From assembly GCA_963576735.1 (NCBI GenBank), contig OY755198.1, forward strand, positions 372,001 to 436,000: a stretch of 64,000 bases of DNA. The letters run 5' to 3'. The notes beneath the pieces are model-generated. The model had not been told where the DNA came from, did no database searches, and saw only the letters and a list, made by a program, of their open reading frames with translations. Source of the stretch: Bedellia somnulentella (lineage: Eukaryota; Arthropoda; Insecta; Lepidoptera; Bedelliidae). The position numbers were made by a program, and so were the translations under genes. This document shows, one piece after another, positions 1-11,900 of this stretch (positions are counted from its first letter, which is position 1; every line of letters starts with the position of its first letter).

Positions 1-354
1 ACTGGACCAAGATCTCTCACTTTGCACCGGTCCTTATAAGTTATAAGATCATAAAAATCGATCCTTTATTTCATATATTTCCTCCCTAAATTACAGACAT
101 TTATTCGTGAAATCTACCTACCCCTTTTAGGACTATACCCGTTATCACATCTTTAACGTATTCACCAAAGGAGTGAAAGAGGTAGAATTAGTTTTCAGAG
201 TACCAAAATTTTGCTTGGACAGTCTTTTTGTGTTATTTGAAACAGGCCCAAAATAATTTTGTACGATTACTCTATTTTCTAAGAGTAACTAAGTTGACCA
301 GGTTTCCACACGTAATTTTCCATCATCGATTATAATCTTGACAAATAAATATAA
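1..354. other. Unassigned AT-rich sequence
   Basis: No convincing ORF, RNA gene or repeat family was recognised. Confidence 0.4.
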
Positions 355-565
355 CATACATACATATACTCACGGCTATAATTCCCTAGAAGGGGGCCAC
401 TTTTTGAAAGTTGTGTGGGGAAAAGATGGTATAATAAAGGTTGTTGGTGATGGTTCTCCAACCGCATCTTCCAATGTTCCCATAATAGCCCCAAAACCGT
501 TAGTCGCCTCCTACGAACACCCACCGGAAGAAATAGGGTAGTGCTACTGTAAGCCGACACTACAC
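355..565 (-). repeat. R1 short interspersed repeat
   Basis: Reverse copy: (CATA)n tail at the left, GTAGTG... head at the right. The family head reads GTGTAGTGTCGGCTTAGAA and the tail GCCGTGAGTATATG(TATG)n. Confidence 0.8.
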
Positions 566-1010
566 GCAAATAAATATAACATTATAAATATTGTATGATA
601 GGTTATGAATTGTAAAGTCTTAAGTCTTTTTTGAGTTTACACTGTGAGCAAAGGTAGTAAATTTAATTAAGTAATAAAAAAAACAATATTACTGATAAAA
701 ATATGTATTTAACAAATACAACTTACAAAAACTAACATTAAACATCTAACAATAACACTATCAAAAATTGGTATAAAACTTATATAATTCTTAATACAAA
801 CATAATAATCGACAAAATAATAAATTTTTGGACTCCCGAAACTTAAATACAGGGAATATATACTATTAAAAAGAAAAAAAGAATCTGATCAGCCGCTTTG
901 GAGGAGTTTGGTGACCAAAACTGTGACACGTGAATTTTATATATAGCCTTTGTTTCTTCTAAAGAAATCATTTTTAAAATCGGCTGAATGATTACATCTA
1001 TCTTTCCTAT
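566..1010. other. Unassigned AT-rich sequence
   Basis: No gene was seen. A short stretch near 895-945 resembles the interior of Helitron-type repeats, but this is weak. Confidence 0.3.
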
Positions 1011-2045
1011 TTATAATGAGTATAAAGATATATTGTATTGCCTGCTTAGAATTTCAGGTGAATACGGTGCTTGGTCGAGAACTTTTGTTGAATTTTTCGC
1101 TAAAAACTCTTTCACTATAATGGCTGTGTGTGATGGTGCATTATCATGGTGCAGCATCCATGAGTTGTGTTGCCACAAATCTGGACGTTTTCGGCGGATA
1201 CTCTCACGCAAACGCTTCATGACGCCTAAATAATATTCTTTACTCACTCATTCCTTTAATAACATCTTTTATTTATGATTAATAATCCCCACATGAGGAA
1301 TTCATGTCAAAAAACATTAAATTAAGTAAAAAAAACTGTCAGCATCACCTTGATTTTGGAGCGACTTTGCCGCGATTTTTTGTGTTTCGGCTCGTTTTCG
1401 AGACGCCATTCTGAAGACTGTTGGCTTGTTTGCATGTCGTATTCATAAACCCATGTCTCGTCGCCAGTTATTATACGTTTCATAAAGGTCGGATCCGTAG
1501 ACGCTCGGGAAACCATGTCTTCAGCGACATGCTTTCGCTGCGCTTTTTGAACAAAATTGAGCTCTTTTGGAACTAGTCGAGCGGCGACGCGTTTCATGCC
1601 TAAAATGTCAATGAGAATGTTGTGGACGGACTTAAAAGATATGTTCACCTCACAAGCCAACTCTCTCAGACTCATACGTCGATTTTCGAGCACTAGCTTC
1701 TTGATTCTGTCGATGTTTTCTTTGGTCGTAGCGGTTGAAGGTCTACCAGAACGAGGCAAGTCTACTACTACTTCTCGGCCTTCTTTAAAAGCCTTATACC
1801 ATTCATAAGCCCTTGTTTTCGATATACACGATTCGCCGTAGGTATTTCGCAACATTTTTAGTGATTCACCACATGAAATATCATTCGAAACACAAAATTT
1901 AAGGCACACTCTTTGTTCAACAATATTTTTCATTGTAAAAATCGCCGAGGACTCAAAACTATGACCAACAAAAAATGTAGTTTAAAACAAATTAAATGAC
2001 AGATCCCGCTCAAATTTTGCACGCTAAATCAGTACAGTGCTACCA
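1011..2045 (-). pseudogene. Mariner transposase pseudogene (internally replaced, 3' truncated)
   Basis: The N-terminal part (1933-1322) carries the helix-turn-helix region, the ARLVPKEL linker and the first catalytic Asp (ITGDETW). After KVMLTVFF the frame is replaced by about 75 bp resembling a SINE-B tail (1248-1321), then resumes at EYYLGVMKRLRESIRRK through HHDNAPSH, the second Asp. It stops at APYSPE, before the third catalytic Asp. It lies in the region downstream of the PHF7-like stop codon and cannot transpose. Confidence 0.88.
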
Positions 2046-2169
2046 ACATGCAGTAAAAAAATTGAACGATCTCTTCTACGCGGGTCTTTTTTTTGACATA
2101 TTCCCGATATTTTTTACACAGAGTAGTACATGTATTAGTTAATTTGCTATTCTTAGCCAATTTGATTAT

Positions 2170-2973
2170 TTAAGTTTGTGGTTTAAAAAAGCTGAACAAA
2201 GACGTTTGTTTAAGTGAATCTGCCAGTTTTTCTTTTTTCACAAATTTCTTTCTTGGCGATGTGTTAGTTACTACAAATTGATCGGGTGATGTCGAATCAA
2301 ATTTTAACTTAGATTGTTTTAAACCTGTATTAGGACTGATGGACTGATTTTTGTTATGTTTCCTTTTCTTTGATTCTGACTTCCATTTAATTTTCAAATT
2401 CATACCTTCGTTTTTAATTGACACTCTATTCTTTTGCTTTTTACTTTTATTCGAATCTACATTGTACACGACTTTAATTTTAACCGAATTTTTGGATTTT
2501 AATTTTAACTGACATTTGTCTTTCGACGCCATTTTGTTTTTCTTCCCGCTTTTTTTCTTTTTGTTTCTGGATTTAGATTTTTTCAGCCCATCTGGTTGGC
2601 AATCATTTTCTTTCTTTATCGCTGCATCTATAGCAAAATCTATTGCAGTTTTTAGCTTTGAAGTTTTAGAATTTTTATCGTCATGCTTATGGTTGAAACT
2701 ACATGTATGATTTGTGACTTCATTTAAGTACTGATTTTTGAAACTTTCCATATCAATATTACATTTTTGATCTACCATCTCTGCATTTATATTTTCTATA
2801 ACTGGTCTTTGGGCAGTGCTATCCTTGAGTATACTTTTATCGTTAGTTGAATCAACTTTGAATATGTCTATATTAATAGTTTCGTTATGTTCAGAAATTT
2901 CCATGGCTGCGTCTTGAATGCATAATTTTTCTGGTGTTTTGAAAATCTCATGATTTTTCACGGGTGAATTTGT
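2170..2973 (-). CDS. Phf7: PHF7-like coding exon 13: Lys-rich tail and PIP box
   Basis: An 804-nt last exon after acceptor ctatttacag. It encodes about 267 residues, mostly low-complexity and rich in Lys, Asn and Ser, with several basic clusters (KKKKSGKKNK) that could serve as nuclear localisation signals. The last 12 residues carry QTSLFSFF, an exact fit to the PIP-box consensus Q-x-x-hydrophobic-x-x-aromatic-aromatic. Confidence 0.85.
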   Translation of the reverse strand, partial: TNSPVKNHEIFKTPEKLCIQDAAMEISEHNETINIDIFKVDSTNDKSILKDSTAQRPVIENINAEMVDQKCNIDMESFKNQYLNEVTNHTCSFNHKHDDKNSKTSKLKTAIDFAIDAAIKKENDCQPDGLKKSKSRNKKKKSGKKNKMASKDKCQLKLKSKNSVKIKVVYNVDSNKSKKQKNRVSIKNEGMNLKIKWKSESKKRKHNKNQSISPNTGLKQSKLKFDSTSPDQFVVTNTSPRKKFVKKEKLADSLKQTSLFSFFKPQT

Positions 2974-5900
2974 CTGTAAATAGAAAAAGAAGATTATGTT
3001 TTCATCTAAACTTTACATAGTTAGATCATTTAACAGGGTTTTATGTTGAAACTATAATATTTGAGCAAGACCTAGATTTACACATTAATGTAATGAAAAT
3101 AATTTCAATTAAATCATACATACATACATATACTCACGCCATTAGTTCCCATTGGGGTAGGCAGAGACTATTGATCGCCACTTCGCACGATCCTGACAAA
3201 CCTCTCTAGCTTCGTTTAAATCCATCAATCTTTTCATACATGCTCTGTTATTCTTCATACTTCGGACGCCAGCCTTTTTGAGCACACTCTCAATTTGGTC
3301 CAAGTGTGTTCTCCGTGGTCGTCCTCTACTAACATTACCATCCACACTAGCTCTATAGATCCCTTTTACCAATTTTCTATCATCCATCCTCTCTATGTGC
3401 CCAAACCATCTCAACATTCCTTTTTCTATCTTTCTTACAATATCATCTTTCACACCAAATTAAATCAAACTTGAAATAATAATATTTCTTTATTAAACTC
3501 AAAAAATACATTCCTACAAGTGAAGCACAATAAATTATCACTCGAAAATGTTCACGAGTTAAATCCATGGTGATGATCGAAACGAAGGTTTAAAACTGGC
3601 GCTAAAATATCTAGATCTAAATTAAAAGTATTTGCCCACTGTCGAAATATATTAATTCTACACAAAACATAATTAAATGAACATGTTGGCAAATTTATCG
3701 ATATGTTTCTATTCTGATATTAGCTGTGTAGTGTCGGCTTAGAATAGCACTACCCCATTTCTTCCGGTGGGTGTACGTAAGAGGCGACTAACGGACTTGG
3801 GGCTTTTTAAGGGATTTTTGGGCGATGCGGTTGGAGACCCATCACCAACAACATTTATTCTATCATCTTTTCCCCACTCAACTTCCAAAAGTGGCTGTGG
3901 AATTTCTAATTTCTTAGCTCTGGCTACCCCTTTTAGGGATTTATAGCCATGAGTATATGTATGTTTCTATTCTGATTCTTTATTGCATGATACAACCCTA
4001 GGTCAGCCATTTTAATTGCCAATAGGCCACGCCCCCTGCTACGCTCTGAGAGTGTTTAGGGCCCACCCATAGTGTAGAGTATCCTTGGTAGGCAGAGACT
4101 ATCGATAGCCACTTTGTACGATCCTAGCACACCTCTTTAACTTTATTTTTTAAATCTTTTTGTTCATGAAAACCTCATGTGGGGATTATTACTAATAAAT
4201 AAAGAATAGAAGAATTTCGCGCTGGCAGCCATTGAAACGGTGGCTCAATTGGCAGAGCGTCGGGGCGTATACCCGAGGTCGCGGGTTCGATTCGCGCCTG
4301 TGTCGAAATTTTTCTTTCCTTTATTTATTCTTTACTCTTTAGCTTTGTTTACATCCGTCAATCTTCTCATACATGCTCTTTTATTCTTGTACTTGCCTGT
4401 CTTCTTGAGCACACTCGCTATTAGGTCAAGATGACCTCTTTTGAATGTATAATAGAATAGATTAACTCTTTATTGCACATCAAACACAAATTTACAAAAA
4501 TAACAATTGATTTGCCGTGTAGTGCCGGCTTAGAATGTCGCTACCCCTTTCTACCCACGGGTGTCGTAAGAGGCGACTAAGGGTATTGGGGCTTTTTATT
4601 GGATTTTTGAGCGATGCGGTTGGAGACCCATCACTAAAAACCTTTATTTTTACCATCTTTTTCCCACTCAACTTCCAAAAGTGGCTGAGGAATTTATAAT
4701 TCCTTAGCTCTGGCTACCCCTTCTAGAAAAATATAGCCGTGAGTATATGTTTGTATGAATGTAATAATATGATCAAACAGTTCACAGTGAGGTACAATTG
4801 GCGGTCTTTTCGCTAAAAGTGATCTCTTCCAGACAACCTTTGGAAGGAGAATATTATATATTATACATTCAAGTATGACAATAATGATATATTTTTAATA
4901 ATTACCATTTCAATGTCTTTGTTCGGAGAAACACAACTTTTAGTTGGCGATTTCTTAACTTGGTCTAACAGCATCTCTTGAAGTACTAAACTGAAAATAT
5001 ATGAATAGAGTATTTAGAACATATATTTATTTTTGCCTTGTAGTGTCGGCTTAGAATAGCACTACCCTATTTCATCCTCTGGTAGGAGGCGACTAAGGGT
5101 ATCGGGGCTTTTTAAGTGATTTTTGGGCGATGCTGTTGGAGACACATCACCAAAATATTTATTATACAATATTTTCCGCATTTAACTTCCAAAAGTGGCT
5201 GAGGAATTTTCTGATTCTGAAGCTCTGGCTAACCCGTTTAGGGATTAATAGCCTCGAGTCTATGTATGTATGTACTTCTGTTTTATAGTTTTTTCCTAGA
5301 GCTTAAACTTTGCCGTGTAGTGTCGGTTTAGACTAGCACTACCCTATTTCTTCCGGTGGGTGTACGTAAGAGGCGACTAACGGTATTGGGGCTATTAAGG
5401 GATTTTTAGGCGATGCGGTTGGAGACCCATCACCAACAACCTTTATTTTTACTGTCTTTTCCCCACTCAAATTTCCAAAAGTGGCGGAGGAATTTCTAAT
5501 TCTTTAGTTCTGGCTACCCCTTCCTGGGATTTATAGCCGTGAGTATATGTATGTATGTATGCTTAAACAAAGTTCCAATCCAAAGTTTTTTTAAATAATA
5601 ATATGGAATCGAAACTGAAATAAAATAATAAAAATCGCTATTGCTGTATTAAAAACGAAATGGAATATTCGTAGTAAATAATAATAAATAAATTATAGCT
5701 ACGATGTTTGAAGTAAAGCTATTATAATCACAATTTTAATTTAAATTTATAGATTGTGATGTATCAGTGCTATTCGATACTATGACGCTATTACTCCCAA
5801 AAATATATTCCACAACCCATATAATAAAACTCTTTTTTAACATATTCATACTAATAATAAATCCTATTAATATTATAAAGGCGAAAGTTTGTAAGTATGG

Positions 5901-8900
5901 ATGTATGGATGTTTGTTACTCTTTCACGTAAAAACTACTGAATGGATTTGTATGAAACTTTACCACAATATAGCTTATACATCAGAAAAACACATAGGCT
6001 ATAGCTTATACATCAGAATACATAAGTATTTTTGAGGTTTTATTAAATTAATTTAAAAAAACGCCTTAAGCTTTGTCATAAGCAAATTTGACAGTACGAA
6101 GTCTGTCGGGTCAGCTAGTAAAGAATAAATAAAGGAAAGAAAAATTTCGACACAGGCAGGATTCGAACCCGCGACCTCGGGTATACGCCCCGACGCTCTG
6201 CCAATTGAGCCACCGTGAATATTTATTCTTTATTTATTAGTAATAATCCCCACATGAGGTTTTCATGAACAATAATATTTAAATTATGTGATAGTTAGGC
6301 GTTTTCAACATTTGCATTTTATCTGAAAAGGTAGACAAGTGGCCTTCCGAATTAGTGAAAATTCGGAGGTAGGAAACGCAAACACTACTAAAAAAACGTG
6401 TAAAAGAAATAAAGGATAGAAGAATTTCGCGCTGGCAGCCATTGACACGGTAGCTCAATTGGCAGAGCGACGGGGCGTATACCCGAGGTCGCGGGTTCGA
6501 TTACCACCTGTGTCGAAATTTTTCTTTCCTTTATTTATTCTCTTTTTTAACATATTCGTACTAACTTTATTTCTACCTTCTTGTCCCCTATCAACTTCAA
6601 GAGTTTCTAGCTTTGAAGCTCTGTCTACCCCTTTTTGAGATATACGGCCGTGCGCATATGTATGTATGTACTTACTTCACAATTTTCCTTTTCACACACA
6701 TCGGTCCTGGTTTCTTAAACTTTTCTCGCAACCTCTCCAAATCTTTTTCATCCAATGGCATCCTACTTTGAATGAACTTGATTGGAGAGAATGGTTCCGA
6801 ACTTAGTTGTGGCATTCGGTCTGCAATTTGAGGCTTTTTAGGACTTTTCAGATTTAGGTCTTGTCGACTTGATATTGGTGTAGGTGTAAATTTTAAAAAA
6901 GGGCATTAATATTGATATAGCAACCGTGATATCCCAGTGGGTTATCGTGCAAACAACTAGCGTTCAAATCCTGGGTCGGGCCTACACCAATTTGTCTTTT
7001 CTAAAGTCATATGTGTGGTTAATTTATCATGGTTATTAACGGTGAGGGAAAACATCGTGAGGAAACCCACATGGCTGAGTTGTACTTAGTCATGTGACAG
7101 TGTATTCGTACAAAACGGCGATAGGCCTGCCCCCTATCACGTGAGTACACTGTCCATGCAAAACGTGGGTACTGTGAAGTTTACAATTTAACATAACATA
7201 ACATAAACGTTCACGCCGAATATCCTCGAAGGGGTTGGCAGAGGTACTAATACTTCTGAACATCACGTGACTTTGTCACCTGGTGTTCAGAGTACCCACG
7301 TTTTGCATGGACAGTGTACTCACGTGATAGGGGGCAGGCCTATCGCCGATATACAATTTAATTGTTTATTTTATTTAATGCATTATCATCATTAAGTTTG
7401 ATGTAATAAGTACCTTCTTTCTGTGTTTGGCTGACTACCATTATTGGTTGCTGTCTAGAGGTTGAAGGTCTGTGAACATAACAAAGTGTCATTGTTAAGA
7501 TCGATAAAACATGTTAAAAGAAACATCAAGAGTGCATTATTTTTCTATAGTGTGTATTTTTATTTATATATTTATGATGTGTAGTGTCGGCTTAGAATAG
7601 CACTACTCCATTTCTACCCGTGGGTGATCGTAAGAGGCGACTAAGGGTATTGGGGCTTTTAAGGGATTTTTGGGCGATGTGGTTGAGGAATTTGTCATTC
7701 CTCAGCTCTGGCTACCCCATCTAGGGATTTATAGCCGTGAGTATTATGTATGTGTGTATGTAAAATCTAAAATAATAAACTTGCATTATTTCTTTTAATT
7801 TCGAAACGAACATAATACTAACTGAGCTTAGTATTGATATATAAAATATTAATACGGAAAAGATTAATAAACGTGAAAATACAAAGTGTTTTTTTACATT
7901 TAAATAAATTATTTTTTTATGATAATAAGTGTGATGATGATAATAATAATAAGTGTGATGATAATAATAATAAGTGTGATGATAATAATAATAAGTGTGA
8001 TGATAATAATAATAAGTGTGATGATAATAAGTGTGTGTGATAGTAAATGAAATAAAGTTTACACCTGTCCCTTATGAGATGTTGCTTTGTGTTTCTTATT
8101 GACATTCGACTTGGCATCAGCGGTCTTTTAGGAGATGGTGGTTTGGCTTGCTGTTCTTGTAGTATCACTGAAATAGTATTTACAAATTATAAAACAAATA
8201 TGATTTATATTATTTACATAAATAAATAAATGTACCTTATTTATAATATAATATTTTTTTCCTTATTTTGGACCTTATTTACTATAGTTATCAATGCAGA
8301 GGAAATAGCTTTAACAAAGATAAGGTATTGTTCCATATTTTTATTCAATTATGTTATGATTAAAATATTTGAGAGTAATTCAAAAATTGGGGTAGGCAGA
8401 GACTATCGATCGCCACTTTGTACGATCCTGGCAAACCTCTCTCTTTTATTCTTCATACTGCGGACACCTGCCTTTTGAGCACATTTTCTATTTGGTCCAA
8501 ATGTGTCCTCCGAGGTCGTCCTCTACTAACATTACCTTCCACATTGGCTCTATATATCTCTTTCACCAATTTACTGTCATCCATCCTCTCTATGTGCCCA
8601 AACCATCTCAACATTCCTTTTTCTATCTTTCTTACAATATCATCTTTTACACTACACCTTTCACGAATCACATCATTCCTCACACGATCACATAACCTTA
8701 CATTACACACTTTTCTGAGGGATCTCATTTCTACTGCATTCACTCTACTTTCATGGGAACTAACGGTGTGAGAATATGTATGTATGTATGTATGTAATTC
8801 AAAAATATTTGTCTTTGCAATTTTTTTGAACTGAGTCAATTTTTTTGAGACTGAAGTAAACTGAGTATCAAATCCTCACCATCCTTAATTTTATTCTGAA

Positions 8901-11900
8901 GTGATTGTAGATCTTCGGGCGCCATTCCCTTACAATCCTTACATAGATAGGTGGTGCCATCCATGCAAGCTAGGTGTGATCCGCTGTTGCCACATAATAA
9001 GCACAGCTGGATGTCCCATTCGCTGGAAAATTATTAATATTTATACTATTTTACTAACAACCAATATAAAACTAAAGTTTACACTTATTCATAATGATGA
9101 GGAATATGTATAATAGTTAAGTTGCCAAAAATTTTGAATACTCTTTATTTGCTGTGTAGTGCCGGCTTAGAATAGCACTACTCCATTTCTTCCAGTGGGT
9201 GTACGTAAGAGGCGACTAACAGTATTGGGGCTTTTAAGAGATTTTTGGGCAATGCGGTTGGAGACCCATCACCAAAAACCTTTATTTCACCATCTTTTCC
9301 CCACGCAACTTCCAAAAGTGGCTGAGGAATTTTTAATTCCCTAGCTCTGGCTACCCCATCTAGGGATTTATTGCCGTGAGTTTACGTTATGTTATGTTGT
9401 CAATTAATTGCGGTATCAAAGTATTCTAGTTGTAAAGTATTAATATAAGGCATGTATTTAACGCGGCGACAAATTGATACCATTCCGGGTCGTAAAAAAA
9501 CTGAAAATGGATGGTAAATAATCTACTTTGGCGACTAATTAGAGGTAGCATCTTAACTAGAAAGCAGCGACTTTTTAATGAGTTTTGAGGTTTTATTTAA
9601 ATTTTATCTGGCAGTGATTTTCTTTTGTGGCGACAAATTATTGGCGGATAAAAAAGTTAAAATAGGCTCTCATAAATTCTAAAATGGGGTTGTCTATAAA
9701 CATGACCAAGGTCTCAAATAAATACAAACAAGATCTTAAAAAAATTCTTTTGGCTACATTTATAGGGATCTAAATTAACCCAATTGTGACATGCAATAAA
9801 ACTATTTTTGGTCTATTTTATTAACATTCCCTCTTTTAAATGAACCTACACCTACACAACTTAACCTAACCTAACAGCGTATCGACGTCACCCCGCTTCG
9901 CGGGTTGCCTATTTCCGCTCTAAGGGGCATAAGCTAACCCTAACCTAACCTAGCACAAACCCATTTGTGGTGATTAATTGTTTTTTTCTTTTCTTCCCCC
10001 CTCTGTTTTCTTTCCCTATCTTAATTGCATCTGCCCATTAGGCTGGGAGAAGCAACTTTTAACCTTACCTAATATATTTTAGTTTTATTAATTTTTACTT
10101 CAATACACATAATATGTAATTTACTTAATATAATAGTCACAAAAATAAAAAAGCCAGCGAGCGCATTTGCCGCCTTTCCAAGAATTTACGAATCTGCAAA
10201 CAACATTTTAATATCCAAATACATTATTATAATACCCATTTTCAGTTTCAATGCTACCTAAAAATCGCTGCCAGATGTGTATTTTTATAATGAAATCCAA
10301 TAGTTGCCAGTGAAGAATGTATGATATCCCCTCGGAAAAATTAGTCGCCACATTAGGTTTTATAATACCTGAACCAGTTTTTCACTGATCCCGCTTGATA
10401 TATTTGATACCTTACAGTAGCAGCCGTTTTTTTAGTTTTTTGTTCCCAGCATTTTGTTGCTTGTATAGTTTAATAGTTGCTAAGATATTTAATCACTGCA
10501 AAGTTAGTTTTTTTGTGACCTAATAGAAAGTTGCCTAAAAAGGATTTTAGTTGCCGTGTTAAATATTTGCCTTAATATAAACATTATTATACCGTTTTAA
10601 ATACACCAACTTGTTTTTACATACACATAACCACGACTACGAATCCCTAAATGAGTTAGACAGAGTTTCAGAATAAGTAATTCTATCAATAATAGAATCA
10701 CTACAATAAGCATTGAACACACAATGCTTTGTATCTTAGAACATGCCATAGACAAGCCGTGTAGTGTCGGCTTAGAATAGCACTACCCCGTTTCTACCGA
10801 TGGGTGTACGTAAGAGGCGACTAACGGTATTGGGGATTTTTAAAGGATTTTTGGGCGATGAGGTTGGAGACCCATCACCAACAATCTTTATTTTACCATC
10901 TTTTCCTCACTCAATTTTCCAAAAGTGGCTTAGAGATTTCTAATTCCTTAGCTCTGGCTACCCCTTCTTGGGATTTGTAGCCGTGAGTATATATATGTAT
11001 GTACAAGGGCAACTTTATGGTATTATATTATTGTATGTTTATAAAATAGTAATAATATAATTTGCGATTACAAATTGTTTCAAAAATTGTGTAGTATAAA
11101 TTTTCGTTATAAAACGAATTCACAAACACTCACGTGTTCTCTAAATCGTACTACGTATAAAAATACATATTTTTCACATGCAATGCCTTCTATTTCCCAG
11201 AACACGTCGTTTTAAGAAACCGAATCTCCGTTAAACCTGTGTGAGTACTGTAAGAACGCACACTACTGCGGACTCACTCGCACATAGCAGCGTCTCACTC
11301 TTATCCTACATCGCGGTATGTTAATGTTTTTCGAGTTAAGCATAGATACAAATTATAAGTTGGTACACAGCAGGGTGTACTGGCCAGTATAGAATGATAT
11401 GGCCAGTAAAGATGTGTTGAAAAGTTTCTTACGGGTTCTTCTCTTAACAAAACACCTTCCGAATTCGAAGAAAATGTAGTATTATGGTGCAATTTGACGT
11501 TCAAAAAACAAAGATTTGTCTTTTTACCTTGAAATAAATGATTATTTTTTATATTTTATTTTTTGCCGTGTAGTGCCGGCTTAGAATGTCGCTACCCCTT
11601 TCTACCCACGGGTGTCGTAAGAGGCGACTAAGGGTATTGGGGCTTTTTATTGGATTTTTGAGCGATGCGGTTGGAGACCCATCACCAAAAACCTTTATTT
11701 TTACCATCTTTTTCCCACTCAACTTCCAAAAGTGGCTGAGGAATTTATAATTCCTTAGCTCTGGCTACCCCTTCTAGGGAAATATAGCCGTGAGTATATG
11801 TATGTATGTATGTATATTATTTTTTCTTTGCTGTTTCCACAAACCTAATAGAAACGTATTATAATGTCACTCACGTGTTTTCCAAGTCGTATTCTCGTCC

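Noticed and set aside
6446..6516. Functional tRNA-Tyr genes
   Set aside because: The tRNA-like bodies sit in a dispersed repeat with fixed flanks, vary in the anticodon loop and lack U33; they are SINE heads.
7929..8037. CRISPR-like array
   Set aside because: Units are contiguous with no spacers; it is a minisatellite in a eukaryotic intron.
7834..8040. Open frame rich in CDDNNNK
   Set aside because: Generated by the 21-bp AT-rich minisatellite; it lies in a PHF7-like intron on the other strand.
9840..9960. Telomeric TTAGG array
   Set aside because: Only a few CCTAA(C) units inside a DNA transposon; too short and interspersed for an interstitial telomere.
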